Shown here: in pieces, positions 26,780 through 35,632 of the stretch
Position numbering within the stretch: the stretch's first letter is position 1
How the letters are laid out: the number at the start of each line of letters is the position of its first letter
Assembly: GCA_040877545.1 (NCBI GenBank)
Contig: JBBDNN010000075.1
Coordinates: forward strand, 9,118 to 73,117
Length of the DNA: 64,000 bases
Direction: 5' to 3'
Origin: Gracilimonas sp040877545
Lineage (GTDB): Bacteria > Bacteroidota > Rhodothermia > Balneolales > Balneolaceae
Made by a program: the position numbers and the translations under genes
The notes under the pieces: model-generated
Told to the model about the DNA's origin: nothing
The model's input: only the letters and a program-made list of their open reading frames with translations
Database searches by the model: none

Positions 26780-27117
26780 GATGTTTGCGGAATTTTAGCT
26801 GAAATCAACCAGAAAAAATGTGACGCAGCTGAGAGCAAAACTTTCCTTTGTATCTCTTAATTCATGAAGTATATAACCCATCACTAATGCGGCAAATAAC
26901 CACAACACCCAAGGCAAAGGCCGGGTCCACTGATTTGCAAAATTATTCCCATGAATTTTACATAAAAAAGGCTTTAAATAAGTGCAGATCTCAGCATTAA
27001 TAGCAGGTTTTAAATTTGAGGGCTAATTTTAATTATTAAATTTCGTTTAACCACATTTCATGTTATTATTAGCCGATTCCAATACTTTGGGGAAACAACG
27101 CTAATTAACTATATATA
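26780..27117. other. 338-nt gap with a possible coding remnant on the minus strand
   Basis: On the minus strand a frame without a start codon runs from about 27015 to 26799 and includes NNFANQWTRPLPWVLWLF, a possible membrane segment, followed by HELRDTKES. The frame is bounded by stops and has no visible start, so it is either the remains of a small membrane protein or chance. The last 100 nt before 27118 are AT-rich and probably hold the promoter of the receiver gene. Confidence 0.3.
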
Positions 27118-27501
27118 ATGGATAAGCAACAGAAAAAGACAGTGATGATCGTAGAAGATGATCTGATACTGAATCTTCTGTACGAGAGCTACTTGGAAAA
27201 ATTAGGATATGATGCTGAAGGTGAGTTGGTTTACGGGAAAACCGCAATTCAGGTGGCAGAAAAAATCCAGCCTGATCTTATCCTCATGGATATTTCGTTA
27301 GAAGGTGACATTGACGGCATTGATGCCATGAAGGAAATTCGCAAATTTTCTGAAGTTCCGGTAATTTATATAACCGGAAACTCGGATCCATATCATGTAC
27401 AAAGAGCTAAAGAAACCGGCTACCTCGATTACCTGGTAAAACCGATCGAGTTTAAGGATCTTAAAGAGTCAATAGAGAAAAACTTCAAGAATATAAAATA
27501 A
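27118..27501 (+). CDS. Stand-alone receiver-domain response regulator
   Basis: A 127-residue CheY-like protein: acidic pair in VEDD, phospho-acceptor Asp58 in LILMDISLEGDIDGIDAM, Thr in YITGNS, and Lys in YLVKPIE. There is no output domain. The insertion in DISLEGDIDG is typical of receivers that work with HisKA_2-type sensor kinases; such a kinase is encoded at 35633, though not adjacent. Partner and output are unknown. Confidence 0.9.
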   Translation: MDKQQKKTVMIVEDDLILNLLYESYLEKLGYDAEGELVYGKTAIQVAEKIQPDLILMDISLEGDIDGIDAMKEIRKFSEVPVIYITGNSDPYHVQRAKETGYLDYLVKPIEFKDLKESIEKNFKNIK

Positions 27502-27531
27502 CCTCCCCCCTGCTTTATTAAATCTCCTATT

Positions 27532-29508
27532 ATGAAGTTATTTACACGTATCATCCTGTTTAGTACACTTGGATTGCTGACAGCTTGCAGCACATCAAAA
27601 ACTTCTACCGATACATCTGCGGAGGAAAGTTACGTTCAGCCTGAGCGTCCGATTCCATATCCCGTTGAAGAGCCCATGGATTTTCAGTATGCAGTGGAAA
27701 GAGGTACCCGCACGCTGAGTGGAGAACCGGGCCCTGAATATTTTACCAACTTTGCAGAGTATAGAATTGATGCGGAGTTATCACCCGCCGATACTATGCT
27801 GCACGGGGTAGCAGATATCTCGTATACAAATAATTCTCCCGATACTTTAAATGTGTTGGTATTTGAATTGGCTCAAAACCTTCATAAAGAAGGAATGCCC
27901 CGAATGGAAGCAGCAGAAATTACCGGTGGTATGAATATCAGCCGGATTTCTATAGAAGGCAGGGAGATTCACGAGGTGAATAGGTTTCAGCCGGGTTATG
28001 TAATCCAGGGGACTAATCTGATTGTAATTCTTAGCTCTCCGGTTTTACCAAATCAAATCACTGAAGTAGAAATTAACTGGAATTTTAAAATTCCCCAGGC
28101 CGGCGCAAGTGGTCGAATGGGATATAGCCAGGATAATTTATTCTTTATCGCCTACTGGTTTCCACACATTGCTAATTATGATGATTTACAGGGCTGGTTC
28201 GCGGATAATTTCACGGGCAATGCTGAGTTCTATCACGGTTTTGGGGATTATGAAATTAATATTACCGCTCCCGAAAACTGGCTGGTAATGAGTACCGGTG
28301 AATTTCAAAACCCGGAGGAAGTTCTTGCACCGGATATTCTTGAGCGATACCGGCAAGCGGGAGAATCAGACGAAGTGATGACCATTGTTTCGCCGGATGA
28401 TTTCGAAAACACTACCGTCTCATCCGAAGACGGGTCTTTAACCTGGAGGTTTAGTGCAGAAAATGTAAGGGATGCAGCTTTTAGTGCAACTTCAGAATCT
28501 CAGTGGGATGCTATCCGAACCCCGGTTGGCGATCTTGAGGAGGACGGCGAAACTAATTACGCACAAATAAACGCCCTCTGGCGCCACACCGCTCCGCTGT
28601 GGAAAGATGCTGCTGAATACACCGCACATTCAATCTCCTTTTTATCAGATTATACCGGGCTATCCTATCCATGGCCGCACATGACATCTGTTGAAGGTGC
28701 CGGAATTATAGGTGGTGGCATGGAATTTCCAATGATGACAATTATAGGCGGGTATAACAATCGTCCTATAGAAGCTTTATATGATGTAATTGCTCACGAA
28801 ATTGCCCACATGTGGATACCAATGAATGTAAGCAATAACGAACGCCGCCACGCGTGGATGGATGAAGGTGCTACTACTTTCCATGAAGCAAATGCCCGTT
28901 GGGATAAATTTCCTGATTCTTTTGATCGTTCTGGTGAATTTGATAATTATTTGGGTATTGCCGGCACTCCTTTTGAAGGTGAAATTATGAGATGGTCGGA
29001 TTATCATTATCCCGGGCCTGCTTATGGAACGGCATCCTATCCCAAACCTGGCTCTGTTTTAATTGCCTTGGAAGGTGTGTTAGGCGAAGATGTGTTTGAA
29101 GAAGCCTGGAAGGCTTTTATGGATCGCTGGTCCTATAAACATCCCACTCCATACGATATGTTTAACACTTTTGAAGATGTTTCAGGCAAAGATTTAAGTT
29201 GGTTCTGGAGATCATGGTACTTTGAAACCTGGGTACTCGACCAGGCAGTTGCGGATGTAAGACAATCGGAAAATGAGGCTACTATTACCATTGCGGATTT
29301 TGGCGAGGTACCCATGCCGGTAGATCTTACCATTGTATTAGAAGATGGTTCAGAAATTGAAAAAAGAATTGAAGCTGATATCTGGCTAAAAGGCGTCCGC
29401 GAAACATCTGTCAGTATAGAAACTCCCAGCCGGGTTATAAGCGTTACTATTGATGCAGAAAAGTTTTATCCGGATATAAACCGACAAAACAATACCTGGA
29501 ATCAGTAG
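27532..29508 (+). CDS. M1-family zinc metallopeptidase lipoprotein
   Basis: A 658-residue protein with a lipoprotein signal (LTACS, Cys19). The N-terminal beta-domain carries YRIDAELSPADTMLHG; the catalytic domain has the gluzincin site HEIAH (His422, Glu423, His426) and the third zinc ligand Glu445 in WMDEGATTFHE, an exact M1 spacing. The aminopeptidase exopeptidase loop is seen as GAGIIGGGMEFPMM rather than the canonical GAMEN, so substrate choice may differ. It probably trims peptides in the periplasm or at the surface. It follows the receiver gene by 30 nt and has its own terminator. Confidence 0.9.
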   Translation: MKLFTRIILFSTLGLLTACSTSKTSTDTSAEESYVQPERPIPYPVEEPMDFQYAVERGTRTLSGEPGPEYFTNFAEYRIDAELSPADTMLHGVADISYTNNSPDTLNVLVFELAQNLHKEGMPRMEAAEITGGMNISRISIEGREIHEVNRFQPGYVIQGTNLIVILSSPVLPNQITEVEINWNFKIPQAGASGRMGYSQDNLFFIAYWFPHIANYDDLQGWFADNFTGNAEFYHGFGDYEINITAPENWLVMSTGEFQNPEEVLAPDILERYRQAGESDEVMTIVSPDDFENTTVSSEDGSLTWRFSAENVRDAAFSATSESQWDAIRTPVGDLEEDGETNYAQINALWRHTAPLWKDAAEYTAHSISFLSDYTGLSYPWPHMTSVEGAGIIGGGMEFPMMTIIGGYNNRPIEALYDVIAHEIAHMWIPMNVSNNERRHAWMDEGATTFHEANARWDKFPDSFDRSGEFDNYLGIAGTPFEGEIMRWSDYHYPGPAYGTASYPKPGSVLIALEGVLGEDVFEEAWKAFMDRWSYKHPTPYDMFNTFEDVSGKDLSWFWRSWYFETWVLDQAVADVRQSENEATITIADFGEVPMPVDLTIVLEDGSEIEKRIEADIWLKGVRETSVSIETPSRVISVTIDAEKFYPDINRQNNTWNQ

Positions 29509-29531
29509 ATCGCTTGCGTTTTTTTATTTAT

Positions 29532-29557
29532 AAGCTCCTCGCTCCGGGAGCTTTTTT
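29532..29557 (+). terminator. Intrinsic terminator after the M1 peptidase gene
   Basis: Stem AAGCTCC / GGAGCTT with an 8-nt loop, followed by a T-run. It ends 24-50 nt after the stop codon. Confidence 0.8.
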
Positions 29558-29630
29558 CATTAAAAATTTTACCAACTTTGAATTATATAAACTCCTTTAA
29601 ATAGTATTTTAAACAATTGTATTTAAAACA

Positions 29631-31346
29631 ATGAATAAGCAAATGAACATACTTCGAAATAAGGTAGTACGCTGGATTCTCCTTATGATAGGCTTAGGGG
29701 CGATCATTGCTTTAACAGGTATGAATGTATTTTCTTTATACAATTTGCGCGATCAAATGATTGAAGGAGAAGAAGAACGACGCATAAATCAGGTGGACGA
29801 AATTCATACCCTTATCCGAAATGCGTTGTATGATCCCATCTTCGGATTTTCTAAAATTGAACTTGAAACAGTAGAAGCTACTATTGAAGAAACCGGACAA
29901 TTTCCAGCCAAGCTACAAGAGGTACTTTTAAAGGTATCCCAAAATGAATTTTATAAAGGAATCTACTACACCCCGGAGGGGATTGACCCTTGTGAGGAAG
30001 ACGCTGAAATTTATGCTTACGATTATGATTCAGATCAAATAATCCCCACTGATTCTTATCCTGAGGGGGTATGTGACGGTGTGGGCATTGCCCGTACCAA
30101 AACCAAGGTTCAGTTAAACGATCTGAATTACAGGTGGAATTACAATATAGAATTTGACACCCACCGCAGTTTGAACTTGGGCCTCATCAACCTGACGGAA
30201 AGCAAACTGGTAGGCTATCTAACATTTATTATGGATGATGAAGCGATCGTGAATGAGCTAATCTCTCCTCTTATTAATGACTATTTCGAAGCAAGTGAAG
30301 AAAGCGGCGTGGTTGTTTGGCTATATAACTGGATAAGCAATGAGGTTCTTGCTACCAATGATCCTACTGTTCAATACGATCGAAATCTTGTGGACCATAC
30401 TCATCGGTTTCCCAATTTTTTAAATAACTGGAATATCCGCTTAGCTATTCTTCAAAGCCCAATTGCAAGTGTTTATAATGCCACTCTTGCAAAAAACCTG
30501 ATTGTACTTGGTGTGGCTGTTCTGTTCCTGGGTGGCGCACTGATCTTTATGTTTGTTACGGCACAACGTGAACGAAATCTGGCCCAGCTGCAGGCCAATT
30601 TTCTCGCCAATGTGACGCATGAATTAAAAACTCCTTTAGCAGTAATGCAGGCGGCCGGCGAAAATATTTCGGACGGTAGAGTAATCGAAAAAGACCGGCT
30701 AAAAAAATATGGTCAGCATATTTATGATGAATCTATACGCCTGAGGAGAATGATTGAAAAACTGCTGGATGTAGCACGTGTCGATTCCGGCCAAACGATG
30801 ATCAAAGCAGTTCCTTATAAACTTCATGATCTTGTAAAAAAGTATATAGACGAAAACCGGGATTATCTTGAGAACAAAAACTTTACGGTAAAATTTGATT
30901 CCAAAGATAAACAAGCAGTTTGTATGGCTGATGAAGACAGCCTGGAGACCATCTTAAATAATCTTACCGATAATGCTGTCAAATACAGCGGCAGCCATAA
31001 AGAAATCCACTATTCAGTTTATTCCGATGAAAACTATGTATATCTAAGTGTCAGGGATCAGGGAATTGGTATTCCTAAAAAGGCACTAAAAAATGTTTTT
31101 AATAAGTTTTTCCGGGTAGAGGATTCACTGAAAGCCAAAACTAAAGGCCATGGCCTCGGCTTAAGCATTGTGAAAAATCTGGTAGTGCTGAATGGCGGAG
31201 AAATTAGCGTGGAAAGTGATTTAGGAAAGGGAACAACTTTTGTTGTTAGATTCCCTAAATTAATCAGCGAAAATTATTCGGAAGAACAAGTACAGATCGG
31301 TCAAACAGGTAAAAAAATTAATAAGTCTACAGAATATGTCGGATAA
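29631..31346 (+). CDS. Sensor histidine kinase with large periplasmic domain
   Basis: A 571-residue kinase. Membrane segment 1 is at about residues 13-33, membrane segment 2 at about 284-306, and between them lies a periplasmic sensor of about 250 residues not recognised as a known fold. HisKA box FLANVTHELKTPLAVMQ with His330; N-box NNLTDNAVKYS; G1 DQGIGI; G2 GHGLGLSIVKNL. It overlaps the downstream regulator gene by 11 nt, so the pair is co-translated. The signal is unknown. Confidence 0.92.
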   Translation: MNKQMNILRNKVVRWILLMIGLGAIIALTGMNVFSLYNLRDQMIEGEEERRINQVDEIHTLIRNALYDPIFGFSKIELETVEATIEETGQFPAKLQEVLLKVSQNEFYKGIYYTPEGIDPCEEDAEIYAYDYDSDQIIPTDSYPEGVCDGVGIARTKTKVQLNDLNYRWNYNIEFDTHRSLNLGLINLTESKLVGYLTFIMDDEAIVNELISPLINDYFEASEESGVVVWLYNWISNEVLATNDPTVQYDRNLVDHTHRFPNFLNNWNIRLAILQSPIASVYNATLAKNLIVLGVAVLFLGGALIFMFVTAQRERNLAQLQANFLANVTHELKTPLAVMQAAGENISDGRVIEKDRLKKYGQHIYDESIRLRRMIEKLLDVARVDSGQTMIKAVPYKLHDLVKKYIDENRDYLENKNFTVKFDSKDKQAVCMADEDSLETILNNLTDNAVKYSGSHKEIHYSVYSDENYVYLSVRDQGIGIPKKALKNVFNKFFRVEDSLKAKTKGHGLGLSIVKNLVVLNGGEISVESDLGKGTTFVVRFPKLISENYSEEQVQIGQTGKKINKSTEYVG

Positions 31347-32040
31347 ACAAATAAAGATTCTCGTTGTTGAAGACGAACCCAGTCTAATTTTTACTCTAAA
31401 AGACACACTCGAGAATGAGGGGTACGAGGTAGTGGTGGCCGAAGAGGGGACAAAGGCTGTGGAGTTGGTTAATGAACATAAACCGGATCTCATGATTCTT
31501 GATCTTATGCTTCCGGGGAAAAGTGGCTATGAAATATTGGAAGAAGTTCGCGATCAAAAACTCACTTTCCCTGTTATTATTTTAACAGCTAAAGAACAGG
31601 AAGTGGATAAAGTGCAAGGGCTTTCGCTTGGCGCTGATGATTATCTCACAAAACCTTTTGGCGTGAAAGAACTTCTTGCTCGTATTAAAGCTCGTCTACG
31701 CCGGTCTGGCACCTATTCAAGCACCGGAGAAGTAGACCTGCTGCAACTGGGGCCGGTTAAAATTGATCTCCTGGAATCTACCGTGTATCACCCGGATGGA
31801 AAAGAAGTGGAGTTGACTTCCCGGGAAGTAGAATTGATCCGGTATTTACTAAAAAGTGCAAATGAACCTATCTCCAGAGATGAGTTGCTCGAAAAAGTAT
31901 GGCGCTATGAATTCAGCACTAATACACGTACGGTGGATGTACACATTTCAAAACTAAGAGCCAAGATAGAAGTTCAACCCGATGACCCGCGGTACCTGAT
32001 TACATTGCATGGTGTGGGTTATATGCTCCGCACTAATTAA
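31336..32040 (+). CDS. OmpR-family response regulator
   Basis: A 234-residue regulator. Receiver 1-120 with VEDEP, Asp56 in LMILDLMLPGKSG, Thr in ILTAKE and Lys in DDYLTKPFG; winged-helix DNA-binding domain about 130-234, ending TRTVDVHISKLRAKI and LHGVGYMLR. It is the cognate partner of the overlapping kinase. Its stop overlaps the stop of the convergent FMN reductase gene. Confidence 0.93.
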   Translation: MSDKQIKILVVEDEPSLIFTLKDTLENEGYEVVVAEEGTKAVELVNEHKPDLMILDLMLPGKSGYEILEEVRDQKLTFPVIILTAKEQEVDKVQGLSLGADDYLTKPFGVKELLARIKARLRRSGTYSSTGEVDLLQLGPVKIDLLESTVYHPDGKEVELTSREVELIRYLLKSANEPISRDELLEKVWRYEFSTNTRTVDVHISKLRAKIEVQPDDPRYLITLHGVGYMLRTN

Positions 32041-32603
32041 TTATCAAGCTGTTCAATCTTTTTGTGGTTTATAGCTTTGATAAATTTCACAAAATTCTTC
32101 ATCTGAGATAACAGCAATTTTTGTTGAAAGTCATCTTTTAATCCATCTTCTTCACTAAACTCTTTATGCACCCGGGAGATATATAAACTCTCGGGAAACT
32201 GAAGGGCGTTCCGGTAATTAACTACCATCTGGAATTGCTCAACAGCCCTTAAACCTCCAAAAGCACCTTTGGATTCTCCGATAAATGCTATTGGCATCAT
32301 CTTAAAAGATTCGGGAAAAGGGAGGTAATCAATAAAGAGCTTGAGGATGCCGGGATAACTTCCATTGTATTCAGGAATCACAAAGATCAAACCGTCTGCT
32401 TCAATTACCGGCTTTATAAATTCTGTTACCGAGGGTAAATTCTTACCATATTTACCACCTACTACATCCCCAAGTGGAAAATCCTGCAGGTCAATAATTT
32501 CAACGGATGCATCCTTTGCTTCATACAGCGGTTTTATATAAGCTGAGATTTTAAGAGCGTTAGAATTTGGGCGGTCGGTTCCACTTATTATTTTTATGTC
32601 CAT
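32037..32603 (-). CDS. NADPH-dependent FMN reductase family protein
   Basis: A 188-residue flavodoxin-fold protein: SGTDRPNSNALKI (phosphate loop for FMN), VIPEYNGSYPGILKLFIDY, and FIGESKGAFGGLRA match the SsuE/ArsH-like NAD(P)H-dependent oxidoreductases. It probably reduces quinones or azo compounds or supplies reduced FMN. It shares the strand of rarA, 60 nt downstream of it, so co-transcription is possible. Confidence 0.87.
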   Translation of the reverse strand: MDIKIISGTDRPNSNALKISAYIKPLYEAKDASVEIIDLQDFPLGDVVGGKYGKNLPSVTEFIKPVIEADGLIFVIPEYNGSYPGILKLFIDYLPFPESFKMMPIAFIGESKGAFGGLRAVEQFQMVVNYRNALQFPESLYISRVHKEFSEEDGLKDDFQQKLLLSQMKNFVKFIKAINHKKIEQLDN

Positions 32604-32663
32604 GCTGTAATATAATTAAATCTCTTGTACCGGCAGGGAATACGTGAATTCTCTGATTCAAGA

Positions 32664-34016
32664 TCACGAATCCTTAATTTCCTTCCAACGTTTCCAGAGC
32701 AAGGCTTCTCTTCCCTGAGTTCCGGCTTTGTACCAACTCTTATTATTTAGTTCATCCGGTAAATACTGCTGATCTACCCAGTGATTCGGATGACTGTGAG
32801 GATATTTATAGTCTTCGGAAGCATTCTCCACTCCCAAATATTTCGCTCCGAGTTTATTCGCAGTTTTGTCTTTCAGGTATGCAGGAACGCTTTTTATACC
32901 TTTTTCACTTATTTCCTTGTTTACCGCAAAAATAGCCCCGGTGCTGTTACTTTTCGGGCAGATACTGAGATACAAACAGGCATGTGATAGAAAGTACATT
33001 CCTTCCGGCATGCCACATTTCATGAAAGCATCCTGGCAGGAATTTACGATGGTGATGGCATTTGGCTCGGCTAATCCCACATCTTCGCTGGCAAAGATGA
33101 ACATCCGCCGGAATATAAAATTCGGATCATCTCCACCTTCCAGCATGGCATTCATCCAGTATAGAGCGGCATCAGGATCGGAGCCACGCATAGATTTTAT
33201 AAAAGCCGAAGCATAATGATAGTGCTCGTCGCCGGTTTTGTCATAGCGCACATTACGCCGCTGGATACTTTCTTTGGCAATCTCAAGGGTGATGTTGATT
33301 TTGCCTTCCTCATCCGGTTTGCTGGATAAGACAGCAACCTCCAGTGCATTCAGTGCATTGCGGATATCCCCGCCGGCATATTCCGCCAGGTGCTCCAATG
33401 CATCATCACTGATATTAAGGTCCTTTTTTCCCAAACCTCGCTCTTCATCCTTCAGTGCCCGCTGAAGCATTTCGTAAACCTCATCATATTGCAGAGGGTG
33501 CAGCTCAAATAACTGGCAGCGGGAAAGCAGTGGGTTAACCAGCGAATAAAATGGGTTTTCTGTGGTAGCTCCAACAAGGGTAATAATCCCTGACTCAAGA
33601 TGCGGAAGGAGAGCATCCTGCTGGGCTTTGTTCCAGCGATGAATTTCATCCACAAAAAGAATGGTTTTTCTGCCATTCAGTTTTCTAAGCTTTTCCGCTT
33701 TATCTACCACATTTCGAAGTTCTTTAATGCCGTCTAATACTGCATTTATCACTTCGAACTGTGCTTTTATTTCGCGGGAAATTACATGTGCCAGTGTAGT
33801 TTTGCCCGAACTTGGCGGTCCATAAAAAATAAGGGAGCCGATTACTCCACTTTCAATCATTCGCCGGAGCATTTTGCCTTCGCCTACAAGATTCTCCTGT
33901 CCGGCGAATTCATCCAGCGATTGCGGCCTCATCCGCGTTGCCAGCGGTTCGCTGTACTGCGGATTTTCCCTGCTGTTTTGTGCAGAAACTGATTTTTTTT
34001 CTTCGAATAGATCCAT
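32664..34016 (-). CDS. rarA: Replication-associated recombination protein RarA (MgsA)
   Basis: A 450-residue AAA+ ATPase: PLATRMRPQSLDEFAGQENL at the start (clamp-loader-like), Walker A GPPSSGKTT, Walker B LFVDEIHRWN, sensor ATTENPFYSLVNPLLSRCQ, and the C-terminal tetramerisation part with EGGDDPNFIFRRMFIFASED and KYPHSHPNHWVDQQYLPD. RarA acts at stalled replication forks. The gene is complete and of normal length. Confidence 0.95.
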   Translation of the reverse strand: MDLFEEKKSVSAQNSRENPQYSEPLATRMRPQSLDEFAGQENLVGEGKMLRRMIESGVIGSLIFYGPPSSGKTTLAHVISREIKAQFEVINAVLDGIKELRNVVDKAEKLRKLNGRKTILFVDEIHRWNKAQQDALLPHLESGIITLVGATTENPFYSLVNPLLSRCQLFELHPLQYDEVYEMLQRALKDEERGLGKKDLNISDDALEHLAEYAGGDIRNALNALEVAVLSSKPDEEGKINITLEIAKESIQRRNVRYDKTGDEHYHYASAFIKSMRGSDPDAALYWMNAMLEGGDDPNFIFRRMFIFASEDVGLAEPNAITIVNSCQDAFMKCGMPEGMYFLSHACLYLSICPKSNSTGAIFAVNKEISEKGIKSVPAYLKDKTANKLGAKYLGVENASEDYKYPHSHPNHWVDQQYLPDELNNKSWYKAGTQGREALLWKRWKEIKDS

Positions 34017-34079
34017 TGTTCATTGGTGCTTTGAAGCTGTGCATAAGTTAGATGTTTTAAATTCCCTCTAAAAGTTTAA

Positions 34080-34268
34080 TCGGTAAAATTTTGCTGTGAC
34101 TGTTTTTTTGGATATGAAGTAACTGTAGAGAATAGCGAGGTTACACGGGAAGGTGTGGCTGGAAGTATAAGAGAGAAAAATGCAGCCTATAATTCTGCTT
34201 TATATACACCGGGAGTAACTTATGTTGAAGATCAAATAGAAGTAGTAGCCGGAGTACCTGCAGAATAA
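34080..34268 (+). pseudogene. C-terminal fragment of a BON-domain protein
   Basis: An open frame of about 62 codons, with no start codon, ends at TAA 34266. It reads GYEVTVENSEVTREGVAG, then REKNAAYNSALYTPGVTYVE and IEVVAGVPAE, which is the second half of a BON domain (strand, EKNAA helix, PGV-x-V strand). The first half is missing: upstream is a stop codon and the head of the divergent rarA gene. A truncated, probably dead copy. Confidence 0.6.
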
Positions 34269-34285
34269 ACCCAGAGCGAACTGAT

Positions 34286-35380
34286 TTACTGCTTGAATGC
34301 CGCCTTGAACTTCAGGAATTCATCAATATTTTTTACATCAATAATTCCCTGGAGTTTTTGATTATCAACTACGGGGAAAAAGTTTTTTTGCGCCCGCCTG
34401 ATTTTACGGTAGGCCTGTGGGAGAGGGTCGTCAGGTTTTAATGGTTCAAATTCTTTATTCATTATTTCGCTTACCTCTGTGCTATAGCCAAACCTGTTGA
34501 TAGATTCCAAAAGATCTGCCATGAAAACAATTCCCTGGACCCCGCTTTCATTTGCAACCACAAAATCGCGTTCTGTGGTGTTTAAAATATGTTGCACTAC
34601 ATCATTCAATGTATCATCGGGATTGAGTACTGTGAAGCGGGTAATCATCGCATCCTTCACCTTATAATCTTGCAGAAGGTTAAGTTGCATCACCATCATG
34701 TTTTCAGACTCAGCTCCGAAATAAATAAAAATAGCAATCAACGCCAGGATGAAGTTGAAGAATATTCCGATCACAAAGAGTGCTATTGCCAGAAATTTTC
34801 CGAGAGCAGCTGCAGTTTGCGTAGCTTTTACCCGCCCCATCTTTATAGACAATAATGCTCTTGCCACCCGGCCGCCATCCAATGGAAAAGCCGGAAGCAT
34901 ATTAAACAGAACCAGGGCTATATTGGCTGTAAACAGGTAGAACAGAAAATTGTGGCCGGAGATAACGCTTAATTCCTCCTGAAGTGTTTCCGGGTCCTGA
35001 TTAAAAAAAATCTCAAGCGGTACAATCAGGTAGATTAAAAGAGCTATTACCACATTTACGATAGGCCCCCCTATGGCTACCAGGAATTCTGCTTTTGGAT
35101 CTTCTGGTATCTCAATCATGTTTGCCACTCCGCCTATAGGGAGCAGCGTAATACTTCGGGTTTCTATATCATAAATTTTTGCAGTGAGGGCATGGCCAAA
35201 TTCATGTAACACAACACAGGCAAATAAAGCCAGAATAAAACCGGTACTCCATAATACCTCTTCAAAATCTCCGCCCCGGGAGAGAACAAGAAAAATCACG
35301 AAAGGTATCAGAAACCAAAAAGTCCAATGAATTTGCACTTTAATGCCTGCCACTCTGCCAAGTTGTAACGATCCATTCAC
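34286..35380 (-). CDS. Site-2 protease-like M50 metalloprotease with CBS domains
   Basis: A 364-residue membrane protein. Zinc site HEFGH (His59, Glu60, His63) in a membrane segment, and the third ligand in LPAFPLDGGRVARALLS (Asp near 168), separated by hydrophobic segments, which is the S2P/M50B layout. After about residue 240 there are two CBS domains (VKDAMITRFTVLNPDDTLND; VSEIMNKEFEPLKPDDPL), which may bind adenylates and regulate cleavage. Substrates are unknown. It begins with the common LGRVAGIKVQIHWTFW. Confidence 0.92.
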   Translation of the reverse strand: MNGSLQLGRVAGIKVQIHWTFWFLIPFVIFLVLSRGGDFEEVLWSTGFILALFACVVLHEFGHALTAKIYDIETRSITLLPIGGVANMIEIPEDPKAEFLVAIGGPIVNVVIALLIYLIVPLEIFFNQDPETLQEELSVISGHNFLFYLFTANIALVLFNMLPAFPLDGGRVARALLSIKMGRVKATQTAAALGKFLAIALFVIGIFFNFILALIAIFIYFGAESENMMVMQLNLLQDYKVKDAMITRFTVLNPDDTLNDVVQHILNTTERDFVVANESGVQGIVFMADLLESINRFGYSTEVSEIMNKEFEPLKPDDPLPQAYRKIRRAQKNFFPVVDNQKLQGIIDVKNIDEFLKFKAAFKQ

Positions 35381-35632
35381 AATTTTTCCCGGCTCTTATG
35401 TTGTAGGTTATTTTACAAACTATTTAAGAGGTGCAGGAATTCCGAAGCTAGTTGCTCATCCAGTCTACTTCTTTTATACTCATTCATTGCTGCTAAATAA
35501 AAGAATGGCCGGCTATAGAATTTGGAATGAAATAACTCCCGGAATTTTCTAATTTCATTTCTGAATTTTATTAGTATATTTTAATTATTGTAAACAAAGC
35601 AGGATTTTAACAGGGGGCAAGAAAAGGGGCAA

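Noticed and set aside
35343..35552. Plus-strand frame of 69 codons overlapping the M50 protease start
   Set aside because: Overlaps the 5' end of the protease gene on the other strand, has no domain or signal and no convincing start signal.
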